Shown: one piece after another, positions 26,079-36,651 of the stretch | How the letters are laid out: each line of letters begins with the position of its first letter | Position numbering within the stretch: position 1 is the first letter of the stretch | Assembly (NCBI RefSeq): GCF_009764685.1 | Contig: NZ_VHLM01000004.1 | Span: 1-64,000, forward strand | Length of the DNA: 64,000 nucleotides | Direction of reading: 5' to 3' | Source: Flavobacterium sp. I-STPP5a | GTDB taxonomy: Bacteria > Bacteroidota > Bacteroidia > Flavobacteriales > Flavobacteriaceae | Position numbers and translations under genes: made by a program | Notes under the pieces: model-generated | The model's database searches: none | Told to the model about the DNA's origin: nothing | What the model saw: the letters and a program-made list of their open reading frames with translations, nothing else

Positions 26079-28877
26079 TTATTTTAGAACTGCTTTTAAA
26101 TACGTTCCAGTAATTGATTCTTTATTTTTCACCACCTGCTCTGGAGTACCAACCGCTAATAGTTTCCCGCCATTTTCTCCACCTTCAGGACCAAGATCAA
26201 TTAACCAGTCGGCACATTTTATTAAGTCAAGATTGTGCTCAATTACTATTATAGAATGTCCTTTCTCAATTAAAGCATCAAAAGATGCCAATAGTTTCTT
26301 GATATCATGAAAATGTAAGCCAGTTGTAGGTTCATCAAAAACAAATAAAGCTTTGTCTTTTGTGGCTCCTTTTACTAAAAATGATGCCAGTTTTATACGT
26401 TGTGCTTCTCCGCCAGAAAGGGTAGAGGATGATTGTCCTAGTTGTACATAACCCAAACCTACATCTTGCAGCGGTTGCAATTTTTGAGTTATTTTAGTTT
26501 GTTTCTGAGCTGTAAAAAAAGCAATTGCATCATCAATGGTCAAGGTTAGAATTTCATGAATGTTTTTCCCTTCAAAAGCTACCTCTAAAACTTCTTTTTT
26601 AAATCGTTTGCCATGGCAGGTTTCACAGGGCAATTGCACATCAGCCATGAATACCATCTCTACGTTGATAGATCCTTCTCCTTTGCAGGTTTCGCAGCGC
26701 CCACCATCAACATTAAATGAAAAATGTTTTGCTTGGTATCCTCTAACTTTTGAAAGTTTTTCTTTGGCATACAATTCCCGAATGTCGTCATATGCTTTGA
26801 TATACGTTACCGGATTTGATCTTGAACTTCTACCTATGGGATTTTGATCTACATATTCGATATGTTTTATTTGCGAAAAAGAACCTGATATTTCTGAGAA
26901 TTGACCTGCTTTTTCACCAATATTTTCTAGCTTTTTTTGCATAGCTGGAAAAAGAATTTTCTTTACCAGTGTACTTTTTCCACTACCTGAAACGCCAGTA
27001 ATCACCGTTAAGACATCTAGCGGGAATGTAACATCAATATTTTGTAAGTTATTTTCACGCGCTCCTTTGATTTCTATGAAGTTCTTAAACTGTCGGCGTT
27101 TTTTTGGTACCGAAATTTCTAAATCACCATTCAAATATTTTGCAGTAAGTGATGTAGATTTTAAGATCTCTTCAAATGTTCCTTGAGCCACTAAATTTCC
27201 ACCAAGACTACCAGCTTCTGGGCCAATGTCAATGATCATATCTGCTGCTTTCATGATGTCCTCGTCATGCTCTACAACAATTACAGTATTACCTAAGTCG
27301 CGTAAAGAAAGCAGAACGTTTATTAATCTTTCAGTATCTTTTGGGTGTAAACCTATGCTTGGCTCATCCAAGATATACATAGATCCAACCAGGCTACTGC
27401 CAAGTGAAGTAGCTAAGTTAATACGTTGTGATTCACCACCAGACAGTGTCGCTGAGTTTCTATTGAGTGTTAAGTAATCAAGACCTACCTCGGTTAAAAA
27501 AGACAATCTGTTGTTGATTTCAATTAGCAATCTATTTGCTATTTGTTTTTCATAAGAATTTAATTCTAATTTTTTGAAAAAAGTAACCAAGTGTTTTATT
27601 GGTAAATCAACCAAATCAGAAACTGTTTTTTGATTAATTTTAACATAGGAAGCTTCTACGCGCAATCTTTTTCCTTTACATGCAGTACATTTTGTCTTGC
27701 CTCTATAGCGAGAAAGCATTACTCTATTTTGGATTTTATAGTTTTTTTCTTCAAGCTCTTTAAAAAAATCATCTAAGCCTTGAAAATAGCCATTTCCTGT
27801 CCAAAGAACTTCTTTTTGTTCTTCAGTAAGTTGATAAAAAGGTTTGTGAATGGGAAAATCAAATTTATAAGCTTTGTTAACTAACTCGTCACGATACCAA
27901 CTCATACTATCACCACGCCATGGAAAAATAGCATTTTCAAAAACAGATAAAGTGGTGTTGGGTACTACAAGCTCAGCATCTATTCCAATAATGTTTCCGT
28001 AGCCTTCGCACACTGGGCAGGCGCCATAAGGATTGTTGAAACTAAATAAATGAACATTTGGTTCTAAAAAAGTGATGCCATCCAGTTCAAAATTATTTGA
28101 AAAAGTATGTTTGATATGGGTGTTTAATTCTTGTAAGTAGCAAACGCCTTTCCCTTCAAAAAAAGCAGTTTGAACCGCATCGGCAAGGCGGTTGTAAAAT
28201 TCTTCCTCAACTTCGGGATCTTGGTTAACCACAATACGATCCACTATTAAATAAATTTCTTTATCGTTTATAGCTTCAGGAACAGCATCCAGCCTAATCA
28301 TTTCATTGTTCACCAATATTCTAGCAAAACCCTGTTGCAAAAGAACATTAAGCTTGTCATGTAGTTTGCGTCCAGGTTCTAAATGAATGGGTGCTAATAA
28401 CAGCCATTTACTGTTTTGTTCTAGCTTTTTCACTGCATTTACTACATCAGTTACTGTGTTTTTTTTGACTTCAACACCAGAAACTGGGGAATATGTGCGT
28501 CCTATTCTTGCAAAAAGTAATTTGATATAGTCGTAAATTTCAGTAGAGGTGCCCACTGTAGAACGGGCATTTGTAGTGTTGACCTTTTGTTCAATGGCAA
28601 TAGCTGGAGCAATACCTTTAATATATTCTACCTTTGGTTTATCGAGTCTGCCAAGAAATTGACGTGCATAAGATGATAAGCTTTCTACATACCTGCGCTG
28701 TCCCTCGGCGTACAAAGTATCAAATGCTAAGCTAGATTTTCCAGATCCTGAAAGACCTGTAATAACCACTAGTTTATTTCTAGGTATAGCAACATCCACG
28801 TTTTTTAAATTGTGTACTTGCGCTCCTTTTATAATGATATTTTTCTTTGGGTCTAATTTAGAAAGGTCAACTTGCAT
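26079..28877 (-). CDS. uvrA: Excinuclease ABC subunit A
   Basis: 932 residues from MQVDLSKLDP; the ten-codon upstream extension is hydrophobic and not conserved in the family. UvrA is the damage-recognition ATPase of nucleotide excision repair and acts with UvrB and UvrC. Two ABC modules are visible, each with Walker A (GLSGSGKSSLAFDT near residue 40; GVSGSGKSTLVKKI near 640), signature LSGGE (twice) and Walker B (YILDEPSIGLH; FVFDEPTTGLH). Zinc-finger cysteines occur as CPVCEGYGN, CTACKGKRL, CETCKGEGS and CETCHGKRF. Length is typical. It is transcribed alone. Confidence 0.98.
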   Translation of the reverse strand: MQVDLSKLDPKKNIIIKGAQVHNLKNVDVAIPRNKLVVITGLSGSGKSSLAFDTLYAEGQRRYVESLSSYARQFLGRLDKPKVEYIKGIAPAIAIEQKVNTTNARSTVGTSTEIYDYIKLLFARIGRTYSPVSGVEVKKNTVTDVVNAVKKLEQNSKWLLLAPIHLEPGRKLHDKLNVLLQQGFARILVNNEMIRLDAVPEAINDKEIYLIVDRIVVNQDPEVEEEFYNRLADAVQTAFFEGKGVCYLQELNTHIKHTFSNNFELDGITFLEPNVHLFSFNNPYGACPVCEGYGNIIGIDAELVVPNTTLSVFENAIFPWRGDSMSWYRDELVNKAYKFDFPIHKPFYQLTEEQKEVLWTGNGYFQGLDDFFKELEEKNYKIQNRVMLSRYRGKTKCTACKGKRLRVEASYVKINQKTVSDLVDLPIKHLVTFFKKLELNSYEKQIANRLLIEINNRLSFLTEVGLDYLTLNRNSATLSGGESQRINLATSLGSSLVGSMYILDEPSIGLHPKDTERLINVLLSLRDLGNTVIVVEHDEDIMKAADMIIDIGPEAGSLGGNLVAQGTFEEILKSTSLTAKYLNGDLEISVPKKRRQFKNFIEIKGARENNLQNIDVTFPLDVLTVITGVSGSGKSTLVKKILFPAMQKKLENIGEKAGQFSEISGSFSQIKHIEYVDQNPIGRSSRSNPVTYIKAYDDIRELYAKEKLSKVRGYQAKHFSFNVDGGRCETCKGEGSINVEMVFMADVQLPCETCHGKRFKKEVLEVAFEGKNIHEILTLTIDDAIAFFTAQKQTKITQKLQPLQDVGLGYVQLGQSSSTLSGGEAQRIKLASFLVKGATKDKALFVFDEPTTGLHFHDIKKLLASFDALIEKGHSIIVIEHNLDLIKCADWLIDLGPEGGENGGKLLAVGTPEQVVKNKESITGTYLKAVLK

Positions 28878-29032
28878 AAAAATGATAATTTTTACAAAAG
28901 TAATCAATTTTGAACAGAGATTTCAGGATGAACAACTCACAAATAATGATTAAAACGGAGTTTTAAAAGTCATTTTTAGCCTTGTATGGTATTTATGTTT
29001 TCCATCCGATAAATAAGTACTATTTTTAGATT

Positions 29033-29040
29033 TATTTTTG
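29033..29040 (+). promoter_or_regulatory. -7 box (TATTTTTG) of the PUL regulator gene
   Basis: Exact TAnnTTTG match. It overlaps the in-frame TTG at 29038, so translation more likely starts at the TTG at 29062. Confidence 0.55.
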
Positions 29041-29061
29041 ATAAAACAAACTGAAGAACCA

Positions 29062-31863
29062 TTGAAAACAAAGTTATACCTTATTCTTTTTTTATGCTGT
29101 TTTTGTGCCTTTTCACAAGAGTTACCTCCTATAGTAAAATATAGCTCTGCTACATATGGTGCTGGAAATCAAAACTGGATGATTACTCAAGATAAAAAGC
29201 AATTTATTTTTGTAGCCAATAATGATGGTCTACTGGAATTTAACGGAGCTAATTGGGAATTGTATCCTTCTCCAAACGAAACTATTATACGATCTGTAAA
29301 AGTTGTAGGCGATAAAATTTTTTCGGGTGCTTATATGGAATTTGGAATTTGGAAACGGTTGAATAATGGTAAACTAAAATACAATTCCTTAAGTCAGAAA
29401 ATAAAAAACAAGATACTTGATGATGAACAGTTTTGGAATATTTTAGATTTCGAACAATGGGTTGTTTTTCAATCTTTAAATAGAATGTATATTTATGATA
29501 CTAAAGCAGACACTTTTAAAATAATTAGTCCAAAAAACAATATCACAAAGTCTTTTCGTACTAAAGATGCAATTTATTTTCAAATTGCAAACGAAGGTCT
29601 TTTTGAAATAGAAAGTGGCACCTATCGTCTTGTAAGTAATGATAAAATTGTATTGCAAAATAAGTTGGTTAATATTTTTGCTGATGCTGATGGACTCCTT
29701 TTACAAACGCAACAAAATGGTTTTTTTAAACTGGCAGATAAACGCCTGAAAAAATTTGAAACAGATGTAGACAATGAGTTTGCATCTGGAAATATTTATT
29801 GTAGCCAAAAATTAAGTGATGGTAGCTTTGCTTTGGGAACTATTTCAAATGGTGTTTTTATACTTGATTCAGCAGGTAAATTGAAATTTCATATTACACA
29901 AAATAAAGGTTTGAGTAATAATACTGTTTTATCACTCTATGAAGATGTGGATCAAAATGTATGGTTGGGCCTTGACAATGGTATCAATTGTATCAATTTG
30001 CGTTCACCCATACAAAATTATAGTGATGATACAGGAATATTGGGCACCGTTTATACCTCTTTAAAATGTAACGGAAATTTATATGTAGGAACAAATCAAG
30101 GATTGTTTTTTAAAAAGGATTCTGTACAGGAGGAATTTCGTTTTGTGAGTGGTACTAAAGGTCAAGTTTGGTCTTTATTTGAACATGATGGTACGCTTTT
30201 TTGTGGTCATGATTCAGGTACATTTATTGTTGAGAATGGGATGGCTAAGAATATTTTTTCGGCATCTGGAACTTGGAAATTTGAGGCGTCTCCAAAAGAC
30301 AAGGCACTTCTTTTACAAGGAAATTATTACGGTATTTCAGTTTTAGAAAAAAGAAATAATCAATGGATTTTTAGGAATAAAATTAAAGGTTTTGATTACT
30401 CTTCTAAGTATTTTGAGATTTCAAAAAATTCAGATGTGTACGTAAGTCATGAATATAAAGGGATTTACAGACTAGAACTTGATAAAGATCTATTGAAAGT
30501 AAAACAAGTACAGGCATATAAAACCCCTCAAAAAGGGAAAAATGCAAGTTTAACTACCTTTAATAATAATATTTATTACGCTAATAAAGCCGGTATTTTT
30601 AAACTTAATCAAAATTCAAAACAATTTGTAAAAGACAAAGTTTTGAGTGCTGTTTTTGAAAAAGATGAATATACTTCAGGAAAATTAATTGTTGATAATT
30701 CAAATAGAATTTGGTTGTTTTCAAAAAATTACATTCATTATTTTTCGCTGAGTAAGTTTAGCAATCAACTTGTTCAAAATGTAATTCCCATACCAGCAGC
30801 TTTGACAAACTCTATGTTGGGGTATGAAAATATAACTCAAATATCTCAATCTAATTATTTAATAGGAACAACGGATGGATATTATGTTTTGAATTTAAAA
30901 GAATTGGGTTTAAAGAATTATAACGTTTCATTTTCTGGAATAACCACCAACAAGCAAAATGAATCGTTTCAAAACCAAAGTATCTTGAACGAAGGAAGTT
31001 TTGATCATGATGATAATAACATTACTTTTTTTTATGCCGTACCAGAGTTTAATAAATATATAAATGTAGAATTTCAATATTTGCTGGAAGGATTTCAGGA
31101 CGAATGGAGTGAATGGAGCGCTAAGCCCACAGTGAGCTTTAAAAATCTTCCTCCAGGAAATTACACCTTAAAAGTTAGAGCAAAATACGCTAATTCCACT
31201 TTAGATAGTACCATATCCTATTCGTTTAGGATAAACAAACCTTGGTATTTTACGCATGTTGCGCTTTTGATTTATTTAATATTAGTAGTGTTTTTAGCAA
31301 GATTTATACACAAAGCCTACAAACGTTATTATGAACAATTGGAAAAAAAATTAATAGAAGAGAATAATCTCTTGCTTGAAATAAAAGAGTTGGAGAACGA
31401 GCAAGAGGTTATGCGAATAAAAAACGAACAACTTTCTCAAGTAGTTGATTCAAAAAATAAAGAATTGGCTGCATCTACCATGAGTTTAAATAGTAAAAAT
31501 GAGTTGTTGGCTTTTATCAAAGAGGATTTGAAAAAAACAACTGACGATGGGAATAAAAGTATAAAATCTGTTATATCTACCATAAATAAAAATATAAGTC
31601 AAGGTGACAGTTGGAATATATTTAAAGAAGCATTTGACAGTACTGATAAAGATTTCTTGAAAAAAATGAAAACAGCACATCCTTCTTTAACTCCTAATGA
31701 TTTAAGATTATGCGCTTATTTACGACTCAATCTATCTTCAAAAGAAGTTGCTCCTTTATTGAACATATCGGTTCGAAGTGTAGAGATAAAACGATATCGT
31801 TTGCGTAAAAAAATGGAATTATCTCATGAGCAAGGACTTGTAGAGTACATTTTAGCTGTATAG
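29062..31863 (+). CDS. Membrane-spanning PUL regulator: sensor propeller, Y_Y_Y domain and LuxR-type HTH
   Basis: About 933 residues from TTG 29062, which places a signal peptide (KTKLYLILFLCCFCAFS) at the very N-terminus. A periplasmic two-component-type beta propeller follows (to about residue 610, repeats such as NVWLGLDNGINC and NLYVGTNQGLFF). Next are a Y_Y_Y domain (VEFQYLLEGFQDEWSEW, LPPGNYTLKVRAKY), one transmembrane helix (ALLIYLILVVFLARFIH), a long coiled coil, and a C-terminal LuxR-like HTH (DLRLCAYLRLNLSSKEVAPL, ISVRSVEIKRYRLRKKM). No kinase or receiver domain is present. Such proteins sense an oligosaccharide in the periplasm and control transcription directly. It immediately precedes a SusC/SusD beta-glucan locus, so it is very probably that locus's regulator. 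Confidence 0.9.
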   Translation: MKTKLYLILFLCCFCAFSQELPPIVKYSSATYGAGNQNWMITQDKKQFIFVANNDGLLEFNGANWELYPSPNETIIRSVKVVGDKIFSGAYMEFGIWKRLNNGKLKYNSLSQKIKNKILDDEQFWNILDFEQWVVFQSLNRMYIYDTKADTFKIISPKNNITKSFRTKDAIYFQIANEGLFEIESGTYRLVSNDKIVLQNKLVNIFADADGLLLQTQQNGFFKLADKRLKKFETDVDNEFASGNIYCSQKLSDGSFALGTISNGVFILDSAGKLKFHITQNKGLSNNTVLSLYEDVDQNVWLGLDNGINCINLRSPIQNYSDDTGILGTVYTSLKCNGNLYVGTNQGLFFKKDSVQEEFRFVSGTKGQVWSLFEHDGTLFCGHDSGTFIVENGMAKNIFSASGTWKFEASPKDKALLLQGNYYGISVLEKRNNQWIFRNKIKGFDYSSKYFEISKNSDVYVSHEYKGIYRLELDKDLLKVKQVQAYKTPQKGKNASLTTFNNNIYYANKAGIFKLNQNSKQFVKDKVLSAVFEKDEYTSGKLIVDNSNRIWLFSKNYIHYFSLSKFSNQLVQNVIPIPAALTNSMLGYENITQISQSNYLIGTTDGYYVLNLKELGLKNYNVSFSGITTNKQNESFQNQSILNEGSFDHDDNNITFFYAVPEFNKYINVEFQYLLEGFQDEWSEWSAKPTVSFKNLPPGNYTLKVRAKYANSTLDSTISYSFRINKPWYFTHVALLIYLILVVFLARFIHKAYKRYYEQLEKKLIEENNLLLEIKELENEQEVMRIKNEQLSQVVDSKNKELAASTMSLNSKNELLAFIKEDLKKTTDDGNKSIKSVISTINKNISQGDSWNIFKEAFDSTDKDFLKKMKTAHPSLTPNDLRLCAYLRLNLSSKEVAPLLNISVRSVEIKRYRLRKKMELSHEQGLVEYILAV

Positions 31864-31905
31864 GTTGCAGCTTTTTGGGTCAAAAAAACTATACATTACC
31901 ACAAC

Positions 31906-31933
31906 ATTAACGTTGTCGTTGATTTTTTTTTTT
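31906..31933 (+). terminator. Terminator of the regulator gene
   Basis: ATTAACG / CGTTGAT stem (one T:G pair) with TTGT loop running directly into about eleven T. It separates the regulator from the SusC gene. The rest of 31934-32102 is AT-rich, and I see no clear -7 box there. Confidence 0.55.
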
Positions 31934-32102
31934 GGATTTAAGATTTTATTAAGATTTAGATTTTACAGTAAATTAGGAGCTAAATTGAGAAATCATCATT
32001 AATATTAGGTTTTTTTTGTGTTGTATGTTTTTTGTTGAGGTTGTAATTTACTAATTAGCAGTCTTTAAGTGTTAATTTTATAATTCACGAAAAACATAAA
32101 TT

Positions 32103-35100
32103 ATGAAGTCAAACTATCTATTAATCTTATTTCTATTCATAACCACTGTAGGTTTCTCTCAAGGGTTTGTCGTAGGAGGAGTTGTCAAAGAGGCAAGTTC
32201 TGGTTTACCAATACCAGGGGTAAATATTCAAGTAAAAAATTCTTCATCAGGAACCACAACAGATTTTGATGGTCGTTTTTATGTAAAAGGCGTTTCCCCT
32301 AATTCCGTTTTAATATTTTCTTTCGTAGGTTTTAAAAGTGTAGAATATAAGGTTACACAAGCCACACAAAACCTTTCTATTGTTTTAAAAGAAGATACAA
32401 ATACATTAGATGAAATTGTTGTCATTGGTTACGGATCACAAAAAAAGCGAGAAGTAACAGGAGCCGTTTCTGTTGTTGATAGCAAAACGCTTGAGGTCTT
32501 AAAACCAGTTAGAGTAGAGCAAGCGTTGCAAGGAACCGTGTCTGGAGTAAATGTTACTTCTACATCTGGAGCACCTGGCGCAGCATTAGATATAAGAATT
32601 AGAGGTATTGCTACCAATGGAGAAAATAGACCTACTACTATTATAGATGGTTATGTGGGAGAGTTAGGATTATTAAATCCAAATGATATTGAAACCATCA
32701 CCGTACTAAAAGATGCACAGGCCGCAATTTATGGTACTATTGGTGCCAATGGTATTATCTTAATAACCACTAAATCCGGTAAGAAAAATTCAAAATCCAA
32801 AATAAGTTATAACGCTTATACTGGTTTTCAAGAAACTTCAAGAAAGTTACCCATGCTGAATGCAACCGAGTATGCTTTGTTACTTAACGAAAGTTATGCT
32901 AATGGTGGTAACGCAATTCCTTTTCCAAATGTATCAGGTTTGGGTAAAGGTACTGACTGGCAGAATGAAATTTTTAGTACTTCAGTTCCAATAATCAATC
33001 ATGATATTTCTTTCTCTGGAGGATCTGATAAAATAACCTATGCAGTAAGTGGTTCTCACATTGATCAAGAAGGGATCATTGGAGAAAAAAAATCAGGCTT
33101 TTTAAGAAATACTGCAAGAATTGCACTTGGTGCTGATGTTACGGACAGATTGAAGTTAAAAACCAATGTTATTTATACTTATTTTACTAGAAATACACTT
33201 AATGAAGATGGTTTGGGTTCAGTGTTATTTAATGCATTGAATATGCCGTCTACGCTAAAACCGTATGATGCTACTGGTGATTTTACATTGGCAGGCACAG
33301 GGCTTGGTAACGAAATAATAAATCCTTTAGCTCAAATTGCAAATACCTATAACGATTATAACTTCAAGAAGTTAAATGGAAATTTTGGGTTAGATTATAA
33401 ACTATTTAAAGATTTTGTGATTACGAGTTCTATTGGATTTAATTCATCTAATAGTGAGTCTAAAACTTTTGCAAAGCAAATTAGTTATGGCGGAAAAGTT
33501 TTTGATGTACTAAGAAGTAGTGTTACTCAAAGTAGCATAAACGATAACAATTATTCTTTCGATATTTACGGTACTTACACAAAAAAAATTGCTGAGGATC
33601 ATAATATTGCGGCAACAATAGGAAACACCATTTTTAAAGAATATGGCAATGGTTTGTTTGCCACAGGTTTTGATGTTCCTTATAATTCTTGGAAATTTGC
33701 TGATATTGCTTTGACTAGAGGAGTAGCAGCGGTTGTAACAAACAGTTCTTATAATTATGATGAACGACGACTTTCTTATTTTGCAAGAGGTCAGTATGAT
33801 TATAAAGGGAAGTATCTTTTCTCGGCAATGATTCGTCGTGATGCTTCGACAAAATTTGGACCTGGTAATAAGGTGGGGTACTTCCCGTCATTCACTGCAG
33901 GTTGGGTGCTGTCTGACGAGAGTTTCTTTGGACAAGATAAGTTTGTTAATTTCATGAAATTTAGAGGAAGCTATGGAACTTTAGGAAACGATCAAATTCC
34001 TAATAATGGTTACATTTCACAGTTAAATGGTGAAGCTACTTATGTATTTAGTGATGTTTTAGTAAATGGTTTTGCCGTAGGACAAATTCCAAACGCTAAT
34101 TTAAAATGGGAGGAAGCCCGCAAGTTTGACGTAGGAGTAGACTTGAGATTTCTCCAAAATAAAATGTCATTTGTAGCGGATTATTTTATTGATACTCGTA
34201 CCGATTTATTAATCCCTTTTATTCCAGTTTCTGGTATTAATGGTGCTGCTGCACCTGGATCTAAACCACCTACAATAAATGCTGGTACAGTAAGAAATAC
34301 GGGTTTAGAACTTGCTCTAGATTATAAAAATAAGTTTTCAGATTCCTTTTCGTTAAGTGTGGGTTACAATGTCACTTTCCTGAAAAACGAAGTGCTAGAG
34401 GTAAACAATGGCATTGGTTATATTGAGGGAGGATCCTTTGGAGTTGGTCAACAACCACCATCAAGAATGGAAGTAGGCAGACCAATTGGATATTTCTACG
34501 GCTATAAAACAGATGGAATTTTTCAAAATCAAGCCGAAGTAAATGCGCATCCATCTCAATTATCATTAGGAGCAGAAGCAAGTCCAGGTGATTTAAGGTT
34601 TGTAGATGTAAATGGTGATGGTGTTTTAAATGCAAGTGATAGAACAAATATTGGTGATCCAATTCCTGCAGCTACAATGGGTTTTAATGTTCAAATGAAC
34701 TACAGAAATTTTGATTTTGCCATGTATACTTTTGCCTCTGTAGGCAATGATATGGTTCGGAATTATGAGCGAAATCTAACAGATGTTAACAGGCTCAATT
34801 ACGTATTAGACCGATGGACTGGTGAAGGAAGTACAAATTCAACTCCTAGAGTTACAACAAGTGCAACAGGAAACTCTAATTTTTCAAGCTTTTTTGTAGA
34901 GGACGCTTCGTATGCAAGGATCCAAAACATACAATTAGGATATGCAGTTGATACAAAGTTTATTGAAAAAACTGGTCTTTCAAAAGTTAGGTTGTATGCG
35001 GGTGTCAACAACTTGTACACTTTTACAAAGTACAAAGGTTTTGATCCTGGCGCGTCTAATGGAGAGCCAATAGGTGGCGCGATAGACAAGGGTTTTTATC

Positions 35101-35144
35101 CTATTCCAAGAACTTACCTGTTAGGTTTGAACATTAATTTTTAA
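32103..35144 (+). CDS. SusC/RagA family TonB-linked outer-membrane glycan importer
   Basis: 1013 residues. The signal peptide (about 1-19, ending TVGFSQ) is followed by a CarboxypepD_reg-like domain (about 23-100; GVVKEASSGLPIPGVNIQVK), the SusC plug mark LDEIVVIGYGSQKKREVTG (about 115), a TonB plug (about 120-230; IRIRGIATNG, TVLKDAQAAIYGTIGANG) and a barrel ending YLLGLNINF with a C-terminal aromatic. With the SusD-type lipoprotein encoded 11 bases downstream, it imports oligosaccharides across the outer membrane using TonB energy. The neighbouring GH16 and GH3 genes indicate a beta-glucan substrate. It is the first gene of the locus after the regulator. Confidence 0.97.
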   Translation: MKSNYLLILFLFITTVGFSQGFVVGGVVKEASSGLPIPGVNIQVKNSSSGTTTDFDGRFYVKGVSPNSVLIFSFVGFKSVEYKVTQATQNLSIVLKEDTNTLDEIVVIGYGSQKKREVTGAVSVVDSKTLEVLKPVRVEQALQGTVSGVNVTSTSGAPGAALDIRIRGIATNGENRPTTIIDGYVGELGLLNPNDIETITVLKDAQAAIYGTIGANGIILITTKSGKKNSKSKISYNAYTGFQETSRKLPMLNATEYALLLNESYANGGNAIPFPNVSGLGKGTDWQNEIFSTSVPIINHDISFSGGSDKITYAVSGSHIDQEGIIGEKKSGFLRNTARIALGADVTDRLKLKTNVIYTYFTRNTLNEDGLGSVLFNALNMPSTLKPYDATGDFTLAGTGLGNEIINPLAQIANTYNDYNFKKLNGNFGLDYKLFKDFVITSSIGFNSSNSESKTFAKQISYGGKVFDVLRSSVTQSSINDNNYSFDIYGTYTKKIAEDHNIAATIGNTIFKEYGNGLFATGFDVPYNSWKFADIALTRGVAAVVTNSSYNYDERRLSYFARGQYDYKGKYLFSAMIRRDASTKFGPGNKVGYFPSFTAGWVLSDESFFGQDKFVNFMKFRGSYGTLGNDQIPNNGYISQLNGEATYVFSDVLVNGFAVGQIPNANLKWEEARKFDVGVDLRFLQNKMSFVADYFIDTRTDLLIPFIPVSGINGAAAPGSKPPTINAGTVRNTGLELALDYKNKFSDSFSLSVGYNVTFLKNEVLEVNNGIGYIEGGSFGVGQQPPSRMEVGRPIGYFYGYKTDGIFQNQAEVNAHPSQLSLGAEASPGDLRFVDVNGDGVLNASDRTNIGDPIPAATMGFNVQMNYRNFDFAMYTFASVGNDMVRNYERNLTDVNRLNYVLDRWTGEGSTNSTPRVTTSATGNSNFSSFFVEDASYARIQNIQLGYAVDTKFIEKTGLSKVRLYAGVNNLYTFTKYKGFDPGASNGEPIGGAIDKGFYPIPRTYLLGLNINF

Positions 35145-35155
35145 TCTGAATTAAA

Positions 35156-36631
35156 ATGAAAAAATATCTTTTTAGTACCGTAATGATAGCAGCTATAGCC
35201 ACGGCTATCATTTCATGTAGCGATGAGTTCGTAGACAGACCTGTTGAATATTCTATTGATTCTGAAAATTATTTCAACTCAAAAGAAGACTATGACAAAG
35301 CATTGATTGCTGCATATGATTTATTACAGTCTAGTTATATGAATGTTTTAGTTGGTGAAATAGCCTCAGACAACACTTTAGCAGGAGGTGAAAATGCATC
35401 AAATGAGCCAGGTATTCAGCAAATTGATGATATGATTCATACGCCAGTTAACAAGCAATTAAAAAACCTTTGGGATTGGATGTTTGCAGGTGTACAAAGA
35501 GCAAACTATATTTTAGAATTTAAAAATAAAACTGATTTTCAAGGAAAAAACCAAATTATTGCTGAAGCTCGATTTCTTAGAGCGTACTATCATTTTGAAT
35601 TAGTAAAATGGTTTGGTGGTATCCCTATGAAAGGAGACTTAAGGTTTGTTCCAGGCGATGAGAAAAAAACTCCTCGTTCTTCAAAAGCAGAAGTTTATTC
35701 ATCTATAGAAGCCGATTTAATTTTTGCCTCTGAAAATTTAGCACCAACAACCACTCAAAAAGGAAGAGCAACGCGCGGAGCTGCACTTGCTTTATTAGGA
35801 AAAGCTTATTTGTACCAAAATAAGTTTGCGCAAGCAGCACCTATTTTTGATAGAGTTATAACATCTGGAAATTACTCGTTAGTTTCAAATTACAATTCGA
35901 TATTTGAGAATGAAGGTGAGAACGGACCAGAATCTGTTTTTGAAGTACAATATACAGATGTTGAGGGTGCCAATTTTGAATGTCTTCAATGTAGTGAAGG
36001 GAATGTTGCCGTAGGTTTTAGTGGTCCTCGTAGTTATAGTGGAGATTTATTTACTTCTGGATATAGCTTTAATGTTCCTACCCAAAAAATTGTTAATGCT
36101 TTCGAAGCCGGTGACAATCGTAAAGCAGTTGCTATCCTAGATATCGAGGCTTGGGCAACCAGTACAGGAGCAACTTTTGGAAAAGGATACGAGCATACTG
36201 GTTTTTTTAACAGAAAGTACATACCTAGAAAAAGAAGCACAACTGCTCAAAATGATTTAAACTTGACAAATCCTAACAACTACCGTGCTATTCGATATGC
36301 CGATGTATTATTAATGGCAGCAGAGGCTTTCAACCGCGGTGGAATAGACGATGTAAAAGCAAGAGGATACCTAAATTTAGTTCGCAGACGTGCTTTTGGG
36401 GACTTGAATCATGACATCGCCTCTTCTGGCGCAGCTTTAACAGATTTTATTTTAGCCGAAAGAAGAGTAGAATTAGCAGGAGAGGGACATCGTTTCTTTG
36501 ATTTAGTTCGTACTGGTAAGGCAGCGCAAGAAATTCCTGGTTTTACGGCTAATAAACACGAACTATTTCCTGTCCCTATCGAGGAAATTCAATTTTCTAA
36601 TGGGAATTGGAAACAAAATCAAGGGTATTAA
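35156..36631 (+). CDS. SusD/RagB family glycan-binding surface lipoprotein
   Basis: 491 residues with a lipoprotein signal peptide (MKKYLFSTVMIAAIATAIIS, lipid-attached Cys about residue 21). The family's TPR-like helices are visible, e.g. YDKALIAAYDLLQSSYMN, AEARFLRAYYHFELVKWFGG and GAALALLGKAYLYQNKFAQA. The C-terminus has DLVRTGKA and ELFPVPIEEIQFS. It forms the lid of the SusC barrel and binds the glycan. It lies 11 bases after susC and 20 bases before the next lipoprotein gene, in the same operon. Confidence 0.97.
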   Translation: MKKYLFSTVMIAAIATAIISCSDEFVDRPVEYSIDSENYFNSKEDYDKALIAAYDLLQSSYMNVLVGEIASDNTLAGGENASNEPGIQQIDDMIHTPVNKQLKNLWDWMFAGVQRANYILEFKNKTDFQGKNQIIAEARFLRAYYHFELVKWFGGIPMKGDLRFVPGDEKKTPRSSKAEVYSSIEADLIFASENLAPTTTQKGRATRGAALALLGKAYLYQNKFAQAAPIFDRVITSGNYSLVSNYNSIFENEGENGPESVFEVQYTDVEGANFECLQCSEGNVAVGFSGPRSYSGDLFTSGYSFNVPTQKIVNAFEAGDNRKAVAILDIEAWATSTGATFGKGYEHTGFFNRKYIPRKRSTTAQNDLNLTNPNNYRAIRYADVLLMAAEAFNRGGIDDVKARGYLNLVRRRAFGDLNHDIASSGAALTDFILAERRVELAGEGHRFFDLVRTGKAAQEIPGFTANKHELFPVPIEEIQFSNGNWKQNQGY

Positions 36632-36651
36632 AAAACTAACATAATTTAGAT

